From a virus, in IMG/VR virus record IMGVR_UViG_3300042544_002482, positions 1 to 64,000 of that record: a DNA stretch of 64,000 nt; one strand, written 5' to 3'. Below, in pieces: positions 34,482 through 43,352 of this stretch. How positions within the stretch are numbered: position 1 is the stretch's first letter; every line of letters starts with the position of its first letter. A program made the position numbers and the translations under genes. The notes beneath the pieces are model-generated. The model was not told where the DNA came from. It was given only the letters and a program-made list of their open reading frames with translations, and ran no database searches.

Positions 34482-35504
34482 TTATAATGTTAAATTATGT
34501 TTTATTCTTTCTGTTTTTGGTAATCGATTATATATTTCAATCAACTTATAATACTCATCGTGATTAGAATCACCAATATCCGTTTTTTTAAATTGTTCGG
34601 CGGTATATGTACCCCAATTAACCACTCTGTTATAAAACACGGACCAATTTTTACTTTTATTTGAGAAAATGTTTTTAACCATTTCATAAAACAAAACCAT
34701 TTCTTGATAGTTTTCATATTGGACAACGAATGATATTGTTACATCACGTAGGTAAGGTAATGTCGAAATAAAATTTAAATTATTTTGGATATCTTCCCAT
34801 TTACCTCCAATCCTTACTTTATTTTCATATGTTTCTTTTATTGCGGAATCAACCGATATTTCACAACTCTTTACGTACTTGTGAATGTTTTTCATTCTCG
34901 ACCAGTTAGATTCATTCCACAGTGTTGCGTTAGTGTGTAAATGGATTTTTTTAAGGTTGGGGTATTTTGTAAAATCAAAATTCATCATCCACTTTCTAAA
35001 CGTTCTAGAAAAGAATGGATCACCTGACCCCGTACATTCGATATGTTCTAAACCACCGCTTAATTCCTGTTCAATGTGTTGTATTAATTGTTCGGTTCTT
35101 TCTCGTTCATCTCCCTCGTAATTAATAAATGTAGTTCTACATGATGGACATTTTAAATTACAACTTTGGTCAAAATTCATTTTGATTGTTGTTGGGAGTC
35201 CATTATCATATTTATTTCTATTTTTAAGGAATTCTTCTTTACTTACAAAACCATGTGTTTTACCTTCCTTAAGTCCTGTTAGTTTGGGGCATCTTGATTC
35301 AATACAAAATTTATATGAGCCATCTAACATACTCTCCCTAACTTGTTCGGCAATATCTGACTTCCAATTAGTTTCAATAGACATTGGGTCACCTAGATTT
35401 ACGGGCAACCAATTCGGACAACACATAAAAGTCTTATGGTCAAATAACTCCAAAAAATTAAATGGTTGTGTGCAAACCCAATCCTTTTTATCTAATTGAT
35501 TCAT
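34482..35504 (-). CDS. Radical SAM protein, array member 2, variant GGE motif
   Basis: A 340-residue protein, the shortest of the array. C115-x3-C119-x2-C122 (CNLKCPSC) is intact and the N-terminal cysteines are C11, CC 28-29, C67 and C72. The usual GGEP motif is replaced by GSGDP (159-163, about 35016-35030), a variation also seen in some active radical SAM proteins. FDHKTFMCCPNWLPVNLGDP resembles the front cysteine region of its paralogs. It overlaps the next gene by four bases. It may act on a different substrate or bind SAM differently. Confidence 0.85.
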   Translation of the reverse strand: MNQLDKKDWVCTQPFNFLELFDHKTFMCCPNWLPVNLGDPMSIETNWKSDIAEQVRESMLDGSYKFCIESRCPKLTGLKEGKTHGFVSKEEFLKNRNKYDNGLPTTIKMNFDQSCNLKCPSCRTTFINYEGDERERTEQLIQHIEQELSGGLEHIECTGSGDPFFSRTFRKWMMNFDFTKYPNLKKIHLHTNATLWNESNWSRMKNIHKYVKSCEISVDSAIKETYENKVRIGGKWEDIQNNLNFISTLPYLRDVTISFVVQYENYQEMVLFYEMVKNIFSNKSKNWSVFYNRVVNWGTYTAEQFKKTDIGDSNHDEYYKLIEIYNRLPKTERIKHNLTL

Positions 35505-36811
35505 ATTAATGTATCGTCGTTTTTTATTTCGTTTAAAAAGGATTTATCAACTATTGAGTTTTCAATTTCAGTAAACCAATCAACATATTGTGGATTAACA
35601 TCTAAAAACTTTTCATTTCTTCTTTTATCTAATATGAGAGTTGACCTAAGTAAATGTCTTTCGGAATCTTTAATGTCACCTTCAAATGGTGTGTTCATGT
35701 GTTTTTCCCATGCATTAATGGCATTATCAACTATTCTCCTAACATGTGGATTTTCGATGGTCTTTGTATAATCATGTAATTTATTTATTAAATCAACCTT
35801 AAGATTTGATGGTAATATTCTGATGTCGTACCAATGTGGTGTTGTTAGTAAATTATTTAATGATACCGTATTTGGATTAACTCCGACAGTTATTGCCATA
35901 TCAATTAATTCATTAATGTGGAATATGTTTAGTATACTGATTGTTGGTGAAATATGTACCTCCATTCCTTTATCAACACATGATTTAATGTTTTCATAAA
36001 CACTATTCCATTTTGTCCCATTACGAATTACTTCCGCTAATTTACCAACAGCATCTAAAGATGCAAATAACATGATTCTACCATTTGGATCATTCAAAAA
36101 GTGACTCCACAAACCATGTAAATCCCATTTTTTAAATTTAATGTGACTAAAATTTGTGTTGTATCTAATTCTCACATTTGTTCTACCCGCAGCAATTAGT
36201 TTTTCTAATATGATATAATGTTCATCCATGATTAATGGTTCACCACCCGCAAAATAAATTTCTTCAACATCGTTGATGAATCTGTCCACGTATTTAAAAA
36301 TATCTTCCTTACTATCTGAGTTATAATTCAGTAATCCGTTGTTATCCATTTTTGTTCCGTATAGTGCAGTCTCATCTTCGTACCATTTACTACTTGAAAA
36401 CGCTCCACACATTCTACATTTAAAATTACAAATGTTAGACCACCTAAAATCCCAATACTTTAATACAAATTTATCATTATGTCCAGTTTCAGGATTTGTT
36501 TCTTTAATTAAATCAGGAATCTCGTTATTAAAAAAATGGTTGTGGGTGTTTCGTGGACTTAACAGACCACTATCTTCAATTAGAAAACATCTTTCACAAA
36601 GATTTGGTCTTTCTCCTTCTAACATTTCTTTTCTGATTGTTTTCATGTCATCACCATTCCATATTTCTTCTAAGGTGTCTTTACTAGTGTTACCTATTGA
36701 TTTACCATAAGGAGCCATACAACAAGGGTAAATGTCACCATTAGGTTGTACGTTTAAATGTGCCCATGGTAGAACACAAAATGTTTTTGATATATTGTTA
36801 CCGTTACTCAT
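35501..36811 (-). CDS. Radical SAM protein with N-terminal twitch-like cysteines (array member 3)
   Basis: A 436-residue protein. The N-terminus shows the clearest form of the front domain: FCVLPWAHLNVQPNGDIYPC, then C31 and the pair C72-x-x-C75. The core site is C128-x3-C132-x2-C135 (CNFKCRMC) and FAGGEPLIM is the GGE motif. MEVHISPTISILNIFHINEL matches a barrel strand and helix shared with members 1 and 8. It overlaps member 2 by four bases and abuts member 4, as expected for one operon. It most resembles array member 8 in the core motif. Confidence 0.88.
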   Translation of the reverse strand: MSNGNNISKTFCVLPWAHLNVQPNGDIYPCCMAPYGKSIGNTSKDTLEEIWNGDDMKTIRKEMLEGERPNLCERCFLIEDSGLLSPRNTHNHFFNNEIPDLIKETNPETGHNDKFVLKYWDFRWSNICNFKCRMCGAFSSSKWYEDETALYGTKMDNNGLLNYNSDSKEDIFKYVDRFINDVEEIYFAGGEPLIMDEHYIILEKLIAAGRTNVRIRYNTNFSHIKFKKWDLHGLWSHFLNDPNGRIMLFASLDAVGKLAEVIRNGTKWNSVYENIKSCVDKGMEVHISPTISILNIFHINELIDMAITVGVNPNTVSLNNLLTTPHWYDIRILPSNLKVDLINKLHDYTKTIENPHVRRIVDNAINAWEKHMNTPFEGDIKDSERHLLRSTLILDKRRNEKFLDVNPQYVDWFTEIENSIVDKSFLNEIKNDDTLI

Positions 36812-38047
36812 CTATAATAATTTTTTTTGTAAAACTTCTTTTATTTTTGGGAATGTGTTCAAAAAACTTTCACTCCTTATTTCATCAACCTTATTTGTTA
36901 CATTAACAAATAAATCTTTTTCTCCATTTTCAGGTGTATTGTAATAAACACCATACAAGTCATTAAAGAACTCATCACTTACCAAACCTTTTATTTCATC
37001 AATTTTTTTTCTCCTCACATCAATAGGAAAAACATTTGGACTTTGGTATGATGGTGAAAAAACATGATTAGGTGTTAGTCGATAAATTTTACCTGAACCA
37101 TCTAACTTATATAAACCTTCTTTTATAAGGAATTGAGCCAACTCCTCAATATATAAAAAATTAAACGCGTTGATAGTTTGTGTGATACTAATATGGAAAT
37201 TATATTCATTAATGTACCTTTTAAGGTTATTAATTGTTAAATCCCAATTACTTAAACTCCTAATAAATGTATTTCTATCTTTGACATCGTCAATACTAAT
37301 AGATAATGCCACATTTTTAAATGACTTTAATTTTTCTAATGTTGGTTTTATTTTGTCAAAATCATAATTAGCGTTGGTGATATATGAAATTGTTGTATTT
37401 TTAGCGTGACCCTCCTCAACCATTCTTTTAATTAAGTAATCGTGTTTTGAGACAAGAAACGGTTCACCTCCACTTACTTGTAATAAATTAAGGTTAGGTG
37501 TGAACTTAATTAAGTCATCATAAAATTCAACTTTGTCAGGCCATTCATAGTCTGAATCCTCACTATTTTTTATAGATTGATAATCAGATGGTAAAGGTAC
37601 AACGTCTTTTAATTTATAATAATCGGTTATCCAAGATGTACTCGATTCGGCATTACATGAACGACATTTAAAATTACAAAAATTACCAAGTCTTAATTCT
37701 ACGTTTGTTAAATTAGGTACTATACTACCATCCTCATTAATTGAGGTGTTAATAATTTCTCTATTTTCTTTAATTCTTTTAGATACGTTACCATTCTTTT
37801 CAACATTATAACAAGTTAAACAGGCGTTAGGTACTTCACCATTAACCATTTGTTTTCTAACTTTTTTAAAACTATCAGAGTTAATTACTTTTTCAACACC
37901 TTGATTTATGTTAACAACCTTTCCATCGGTTTTGGCAAAGGTTTCTTCCGCTTCCCAATTAGCTTCACAACAAACAGAACAATGTCCATGTGGATGAACA
38001 CTGATATGGTTCCACAATAAATTACATATGAATTTTTTATTTTCCAT
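36812..38047 (-). CDS. Radical SAM protein with N-terminal twitch-like cysteines (array member 4)
   Basis: A 411-residue protein. The front region FICNLLWNHISVHPHGHCSV has C8 and C23, then CC at 26-27, and C76-x-x-C79. The core is C124-x3-C128-x2-C131 (CNFKCRSC) and VSGGEPFLV is the GGE motif. The residues VALSISIDDVKDRNTFIRSL correspond to the barrel strand with D in place of the usual G. It is separated by three bases from member 5. The extra cysteine (C23) may form part of a second auxiliary cluster. Confidence 0.87.
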   Translation of the reverse strand: MENKKFICNLLWNHISVHPHGHCSVCCEANWEAEETFAKTDGKVVNINQGVEKVINSDSFKKVRKQMVNGEVPNACLTCYNVEKNGNVSKRIKENREIINTSINEDGSIVPNLTNVELRLGNFCNFKCRSCNAESSTSWITDYYKLKDVVPLPSDYQSIKNSEDSDYEWPDKVEFYDDLIKFTPNLNLLQVSGGEPFLVSKHDYLIKRMVEEGHAKNTTISYITNANYDFDKIKPTLEKLKSFKNVALSISIDDVKDRNTFIRSLSNWDLTINNLKRYINEYNFHISITQTINAFNFLYIEELAQFLIKEGLYKLDGSGKIYRLTPNHVFSPSYQSPNVFPIDVRRKKIDEIKGLVSDEFFNDLYGVYYNTPENGEKDLFVNVTNKVDEIRSESFLNTFPKIKEVLQKKLL

Positions 38048-38050
38048 TTT

Positions 38051-39391
38051 CTATAATGTTTTAAACCAATTTATAAATTCAATTGGCATATATTCTTCTA
38101 TTGGTTTATTTCTTCTTATTGAATATTGATTAACGAATTTTTTAAGGTCGTTTATTTTATTTTCAGTACTATCACTATCCTCATAGGATATGTCAACTTG
38201 TCTCAAGTATAAAACCAATCTGTCAAAATGATTTACTTCCCATTCTTCCATCCATGGTTTATTACTAATAACCGATGATTCAATATTATCTGCCAATAAG
38301 TTTTTTATGTTTTGGTCAATCATATTAATACTTTGAAACGAAGGGAACCTTAAAATATTTACACTCATTGAGAATGTATGGATATTATTTAATTCTTTTC
38401 TCCATTTAACAATTTCATCTAAAAACAAGTCTACAGTCCAAATACTTAAGACACTAATTGTCATCATAATATTAAGTCTTCTAACCTTTTTGGATTTTTC
38501 GACTTTGAACATATTGTCTTTCCATAAATCCCACTTAAATCCATCTCTAACGAATTCCTGGTGTTTACCGAAACATTCGGCTGAGGTATAGATGTCCAAC
38601 GACTTAAACTTATCAGAAGAATTTAGTAACCTATAAAGTCTCTCATCGTCCATAATGAGATTACTATTAACCGCAAAGTCAAACTTATCATTATTACAAA
38701 CATCCAACAGTTTCCAAAATGAAGGACTTCTTGATGGTTCACCACCAGATACTCTTAGTTCCATTAACTCTCCCCTTATTTCTTCGAACCAATTGAAAAA
38801 GTTATTTACGTAGATGTTGTCTTCATTTTTATTACCGAACGGCATGGCAATTGAACCGTCACTTTTATATGTTAGTCCACCATTAGTTTTCATTCCCTCA
38901 TATTCACCATTGTTCAAAATATCTTTGGACCAGGTTGAACTGAACTCTGAATTACAGTAGCTACAAGCCAAATTACAAAGATTATCGAAACAGATTTCAA
39001 TCGTTTTAGGTATCACATTCGCGTCCCACGGCATTGTTTTAATTTTTTCAATGTCTTCCTTGGTATACCTAGATGTTTGGTACATTCTATCACTAAAAAT
39101 ATTTGGGTTGTCTTTTGCCGCATCCTCCACTCTCCAACAATATGAACATTCTTTTGGTCTAACACCTTCTAACATCTCCTTTCTTCTTTCTTTCTTGAAG
39201 TTGGTATTATGTAGGGCGGATGGATTACTATTTAACTCATCTAATGGAATTGGATGTGCTAGTGGGTGGTGACAAGATGCGGTTTTACCGTTACCTAACC
39301 ATATAGATACGTTATACCATTTCGCAGCACAAAAAGAGGACGAAAAATCGTCCATCAATTTTTTAATTTCGGTATAGGGTATATTAGACAT
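38051..39391 (-). CDS. Radical SAM protein, CHHP-type (array member 5)
   Basis: A 446-residue protein. The front motif is GNGKTASCHHPLAHPIPLDE: the CC pair of other members is replaced by C-H-H-P. ECSYCW (C82, C85) and C139-x3-C143-x2-C146 (CNLACSYC) follow, with VSGGEPSRS as GGE motif. It shares this CHHP form with the genes at 40019 and 41970. A histidine-containing auxiliary cluster or a metal other than iron is possible. Unlike them it is not followed by a LamG-like gene in transcription order. It overlaps the upstream LamG gene by one base. Confidence 0.87.
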   Translation of the reverse strand: MSNIPYTEIKKLMDDFSSSFCAAKWYNVSIWLGNGKTASCHHPLAHPIPLDELNSNPSALHNTNFKKERRKEMLEGVRPKECSYCWRVEDAAKDNPNIFSDRMYQTSRYTKEDIEKIKTMPWDANVIPKTIEICFDNLCNLACSYCNSEFSSTWSKDILNNGEYEGMKTNGGLTYKSDGSIAMPFGNKNEDNIYVNNFFNWFEEIRGELMELRVSGGEPSRSPSFWKLLDVCNNDKFDFAVNSNLIMDDERLYRLLNSSDKFKSLDIYTSAECFGKHQEFVRDGFKWDLWKDNMFKVEKSKKVRRLNIMMTISVLSIWTVDLFLDEIVKWRKELNNIHTFSMSVNILRFPSFQSINMIDQNIKNLLADNIESSVISNKPWMEEWEVNHFDRLVLYLRQVDISYEDSDSTENKINDLKKFVNQYSIRRNKPIEEYMPIEFINWFKTL

Positions 39392-40032
39392 TAAATGATT
39401 TTTTGTTTTGGTGCGACATTATTAAACATATCGATTGATTTATTAACATATTCTGGGTCTTCGATTAGAATTCCGTGATTTCCATTCCCACTATTGTCGA
39501 ATGTTTTAAACTTAGAATTTTCTTCGAAATTCATATTAATATACATATTTTTATCCGTATAATCAACTAACGTGTTATATATAATTATGTTATTAATGTC
39601 ACCATTAAACCATTTATCGTTTTCACCGTTAAATGGATATAGGGACCCAATTAAGAGTCTTTTTTCTGAATAATCAATAATATCACCTTTAACTTTAGAA
39701 TCCATTAAAACGTCATTAAAATACAAACCAATCGATTCTGATACCGTTACCTTTATATTCATTCTTTGTTTAATGTCATCAATTATAAATCTAACATCAT
39801 TATATCTATTTCCGGTTGTGTACCAAACAAATTTCACTATGTTAGGTAGTTCTAAAAATAAACCCATTGGGTGACCATCTTTAGAAATGATTGTTGCTTC
39901 GTTATCTACAAAATCAAATAACCTAAAATCAGCTATAATTGTAAAGTTATTTTCAATTGAAGAATAATCTTTAACGTTAGTGTTGTTCTTAGTTTTATTT
40001 GGTATGTAGTATGATGTTTTATTGAATATCAT
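39391..40032 (-). CDS. LamG/concanavalin-like domain protein, free-standing (copy 1)
   Basis: A 213-residue protein of alternating beta strands. FTIIADFRLFDFVDNEATII, HPMGLFLELPNIVKFVWYTT, and KRLLIGSLYPFNGENDKWFN are the strand series of a LamG/ConA-like jelly roll; the same pattern occurs at 41405-41986 and inside both galactosyltransferase-like proteins. No signal peptide. It starts inside the end of a CHHP radical SAM gene (14-base overlap). It is probably a glycan-binding or dimerising domain acting with that enzyme; no catalytic residues are evident. Confidence 0.66.
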   Translation of the reverse strand: MIFNKTSYYIPNKTKNNTNVKDYSSIENNFTIIADFRLFDFVDNEATIISKDGHPMGLFLELPNIVKFVWYTTGNRYNDVRFIIDDIKQRMNIKVTVSESIGLYFNDVLMDSKVKGDIIDYSEKRLLIGSLYPFNGENDKWFNGDINNIIIYNTLVDYTDKNMYINMNFEENSKFKTFDNSGNGNHGILIEDPEYVNKSIDMFNNVAPKQKII

Positions 40033-41401
40033 GGTAAAATTTTTCTAATTCAGGGAATGTTTTAACAAAATTGGTTCCTCTTCTTCTATCGTGTTCGTCA
40101 ACAAAGATTTTAAAATCTTTTTTGTTTGTTTTTAACCAATCGTCCTCTTCTTTTACTAGCATCCAATCGTGAATTCTATTTAACTTATTAATTTCTATAT
40201 CCGTAAAACCGTACCCATCCATTCCAACTCTTATCTGTTCATAAAAATCCATTAGTTGTGCTTGTTCTTTAACTTCTTTTACCCAATCATCACCTAAAAT
40301 CTTTACGGTTTGATATTCTGGGTGTCTCAAATATGATGAGTCTAAAATGATAGATGATCCGTAATATCTATATGGGTTATGGTATTCTTCTTTTAGTTTA
40401 TAAACATTTTTAATTAAGTCCTTATATCTTGGTACCGATAGTGCGTTATATGTGGACATTATAATGATTGTCAATGTTGGTATTTCTTTTAATAGAATAT
40501 TGATTCGATCCCATACTAAATTAAAAGTCATCCCGTTTCTGATATATTCTGCTTGATTACCCCACGTATCGACACTAGTGAATACGATTACCTCGTTAAC
40601 TCTATCTTCATCTATTATTCTTTTTATTTTGTTTAAAAATTCATTGAATAACTTATCAGGTGCACCTAAATTGGTGTTTATTGAAAAATTCAAATTTTTG
40701 TTTGGGTTGGGGTTATCGATAATGTAATCCAACACTTTAAACGTATCTTTTGAAAGTAGCGGTTCTCCTCCAGTAATTCTAAACGTGTGTAAATCTCGAT
40801 ATAAATCCGGCCACCATTTCCAAAATGATTCAACATAAGGGTTAAATTCATTATGTGGGATTGGCATCTTATTCTCACTTTTTAACCATTCAAGATTACC
40901 GAACTCATTCGATGTTGGGTACTTCCCGTGTTGTAATATCTCCTGCATCCACTGAGATGAGTAAGATGGACCACAATAAGAACATTTGTAGTTACAATGA
41001 TTACTAAATGCCACCTCAACATATTTTGGGTTATAATTGTTATTCCAATTAAGGTTTTTTATTTCATCTATAAATGGTTTAGACCATGGTTCAGACGATT
41101 TGTATGTCCTATCTGAAAAGGCGTTTGATGAATCCTCAATGTTCCAACAATATGAACATTCTTTGGGTTTACCACCTTCTAACATTTCTTTCCTCTGTTC
41201 TTTTTTAAATTGTGTATTGTGTAAAGCCGAGGGATTATTTTTTAATTCTTCTAAGGGTATGAAATGTGGTGACGGGTGGTGACACGAATGTGTTTGACCC
41301 ATTTGTAGGTGTAAAGTTACTTGTGTCCATTTTGCTAAACAAAATCCACACCCCACAGAATTTAATTCTTTTCTTGTCTTCTCAAAAATTTCGTTTAACA
41401 T
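40019..41401 (-). CDS. Radical SAM protein, CHHP-type (array member 6)
   Basis: A 460-residue protein. The front is GFCLAKWTQVTLHLQMGQTH followed by SCHHPSPHFIPLEELKNNP, then ECSYCWNIED. The core C136-x3-C140-x2-C143 (CNYKCSYC) and ITGGEPLLS are intact. It is very similar to the gene at 41970-43352 along its whole length, including the ending (RRGTNFVKTFPELEKFYHD), so the two are recent paralogs. The stop overlaps the start of a LamG gene by 14 bases, mirroring the other copy. The two units together form a duplicated cassette. Confidence 0.88.
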   Translation of the reverse strand: MLNEIFEKTRKELNSVGCGFCLAKWTQVTLHLQMGQTHSCHHPSPHFIPLEELKNNPSALHNTQFKKEQRKEMLEGGKPKECSYCWNIEDSSNAFSDRTYKSSEPWSKPFIDEIKNLNWNNNYNPKYVEVAFSNHCNYKCSYCGPSYSSQWMQEILQHGKYPTSNEFGNLEWLKSENKMPIPHNEFNPYVESFWKWWPDLYRDLHTFRITGGEPLLSKDTFKVLDYIIDNPNPNKNLNFSINTNLGAPDKLFNEFLNKIKRIIDEDRVNEVIVFTSVDTWGNQAEYIRNGMTFNLVWDRINILLKEIPTLTIIIMSTYNALSVPRYKDLIKNVYKLKEEYHNPYRYYGSSIILDSSYLRHPEYQTVKILGDDWVKEVKEQAQLMDFYEQIRVGMDGYGFTDIEINKLNRIHDWMLVKEEDDWLKTNKKDFKIFVDEHDRRRGTNFVKTFPELEKFYHDIQ

Positions 41402-41404
41402 TTT

Positions 41405-41986
41405 TTATATTTTATGTATGAAGTTACAGTTATTTGTTAAGTCATAACTTTTATTATGAATGAATTTTTCAAATGTGTGTTCAGATATGAGTGCCCCATC
41501 TTTTTTAATTGATAGGTATGAAATGGTACCATCAAAATAATTTAAATTGTAATCATTCTTTGGGAAATTACCAGAACCAAAGATTATGTGAGGTTTATTA
41601 TCCTCAATTAAATTAGTTTTTAAAGTAATATCAAATATCAATTCATTGTTGATGGTTACTTTAATATCGTTACCATCTTTTGTTATTTCTAATCTATATT
41701 TTTTATTTGGTTCCCATCCATAATTCTTAGTTAGGTATTTTGTTTCATCTCCCTCTTCATTGAAAATTACTAACAATCCACTTATTTCAATATCAATACC
41801 GAAGTACGTTGGTAACTTGGCAAATAACGTCATTTTATTTGTTACCACATCTGATAATTGAAATTCAATTAAGAAATTAAAGTTTCCCCTATAGTCAAAG
41901 ATTTTATTACTTGGGTAATCAATAAAATTATCAGCAAGAAAATCTGGCCACATTACCCATATGTTTTCTTTATTTATTTTTAACAT
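41405..41986 (-). CDS. LamG/concanavalin-like domain protein, free-standing (copy 2)
   Basis: A 193-residue protein with LamG-type strands: FNFLIEFQLSDVVTNKMTLF, YFGIDIEISGLLVIFNEEGD, YRLEITKDGNDIKVTINNEL, HIIFGSGNFPKNDYNLNYFD. The order strand, turn, strand with an N-x-L turn matches LamG domains. ATG 41984-41986 lies inside the end of the radical SAM gene at 41970-43352 (17-base overlap). It is more diverged from copy 1 than the neighbouring enzymes are from each other, which hints at faster evolution of this partner. A glycan-binding or substrate-presenting role is inferred. Confidence 0.66.
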   Translation of the reverse strand: MLKINKENIWVMWPDFLADNFIDYPSNKIFDYRGNFNFLIEFQLSDVVTNKMTLFAKLPTYFGIDIEISGLLVIFNEEGDETKYLTKNYGWEPNKKYRLEITKDGNDIKVTINNELIFDITLKTNLIEDNKPHIIFGSGNFPKNDYNLNYFDGTISYLSIKKDGALISEHTFEKFIHNKSYDLTNNCNFIHKI

Positions 41987-43352
41987 CGTAATAAAAGTTT
42001 TTTAGTTCTGGAAAAGTTAGAATGAAATTTGTACCTCTTCTTTCATCATATTCATCAACAAACGATACAAAGTCTTTTCTATTTTGTTCCACATCAAATG
42101 TTTCATCTTCAGCAATTGAGTAATCGTAGATTCTTTTTATTTTTTGAACTTCAACATCGGAAAACCCTACGTTATCGTGATTAAATTCTGGTGTTGCATA
42201 ATAGAATGCTTTTTTGGCTGATTCTAAAATAAGTTCTTTGTGTTCTCTTTCTAATATTTTTACCGATAGATGTTTTGGCCATCTTAAATACGATGTGTCT
42301 AATTGTATTGCCGATATCCAATATCTAACATTGTTTGCATGTTTTTTCTTCATATCGAATATTTGTTCAATAACATCCCCATATGTGAAAACTGATAAGG
42401 CGTTAAATGTTGCCATTACGTTAATTGTTACTTTAGGTAATTTTGTTAGTATCTTATCTATGTTATTCCAAAATTTTTCATAATCTAAACCAAACCTAAC
42501 ATATTCCGCTTGTTTATCTTTAGCCTCTACCGATGTGAAAATGATTAATTCTTTTATCTTATTATTATTACACAAATCCTCGGCAATCTCAATAAACTTA
42601 TCTATTAAATTATCGGGTACTCCTAAATTACTATTAATGGCTAAAGATAGGTTGGGGTTTTGTTCCCAATTTGTTTGTATGTACTCTAAAACTTTAAATG
42701 TATCTTTCGCCAATAGAGGTTCACCACCTGTGATTCTAAACGTATGTAAGTCTTTATAAAGATTTGGCCACCATTCCCAAAAGGCTTCCAAATATGGATT
42801 ATGTTCGGAATGTTTATATGGCATTTCTTTTTTTAACTCCAATTCCTCTATGTTGTTGTAGTTGGTTGAAGTTTTATATCCGCCATACTTTTCAATTTCT
42901 TCCACCCATTTTGAAGAGTACTGTGGTCCACAATATGCACATTTAAAGTTACATGTGTTAGAAAAAGAAACCTCAACATATCTTGGATTAAAATTTTCTC
43001 TCCAGTTTAATTCTTTTATTTCGTTGAAGTGTGGCATAGACCATTGTTCAGACGATTTAAAAACACGATCCGAAAAATTACTACTATTATCCTCGATATT
43101 CCAACAGTACCCACATTCTTTGGGTTTATTACCCTCCAACATTTCTTTTCTCTGTCTTTTTTTATACAGAGTATTGTGTAGTGCAGATGGGTCCCTTTTT
43201 ATCTCAGATATCGGTATCTTATGTTGAGCGGGGTGGTGACATGAGTGTGTTAAACCAATACCTAAATGCATAGTTACTTGTGTCCATTTTGCTAAACAAA
43301 ATCCACAACCAACCCCATCTAATAAATCCTTCGTATCTTTAAAATTATTCAT
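41970..43352 (-). CDS. Radical SAM protein, CHHP-type (array member 7)
   Basis: A 460-residue protein. GVGCGFCLAKWTQVTMHLGI, THSCHHPAQHKIPISEI and ECGYCWNIED form the front cysteine domain. Core C134-x3-C138-x2-C141 (CNFKCAYC) and ITGGEPLLA are intact. Region YVEVSFSNTC precedes the core as in member 6. The ending RRGTNFILTFPELKNFYYD closely matches member 6. It abuts member 8 (zero-base gap) and overlaps the LamG copy 2 gene by 17 bases. The role is presumably the same as its close paralog on a different acceptor, or a gene-dose effect. Confidence 0.88.
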   Translation of the reverse strand: MNNFKDTKDLLDGVGCGFCLAKWTQVTMHLGIGLTHSCHHPAQHKIPISEIKRDPSALHNTLYKKRQRKEMLEGNKPKECGYCWNIEDNSSNFSDRVFKSSEQWSMPHFNEIKELNWRENFNPRYVEVSFSNTCNFKCAYCGPQYSSKWVEEIEKYGGYKTSTNYNNIEELELKKEMPYKHSEHNPYLEAFWEWWPNLYKDLHTFRITGGEPLLAKDTFKVLEYIQTNWEQNPNLSLAINSNLGVPDNLIDKFIEIAEDLCNNNKIKELIIFTSVEAKDKQAEYVRFGLDYEKFWNNIDKILTKLPKVTINVMATFNALSVFTYGDVIEQIFDMKKKHANNVRYWISAIQLDTSYLRWPKHLSVKILEREHKELILESAKKAFYYATPEFNHDNVGFSDVEVQKIKRIYDYSIAEDETFDVEQNRKDFVSFVDEYDERRGTNFILTFPELKNFYYDVKNK

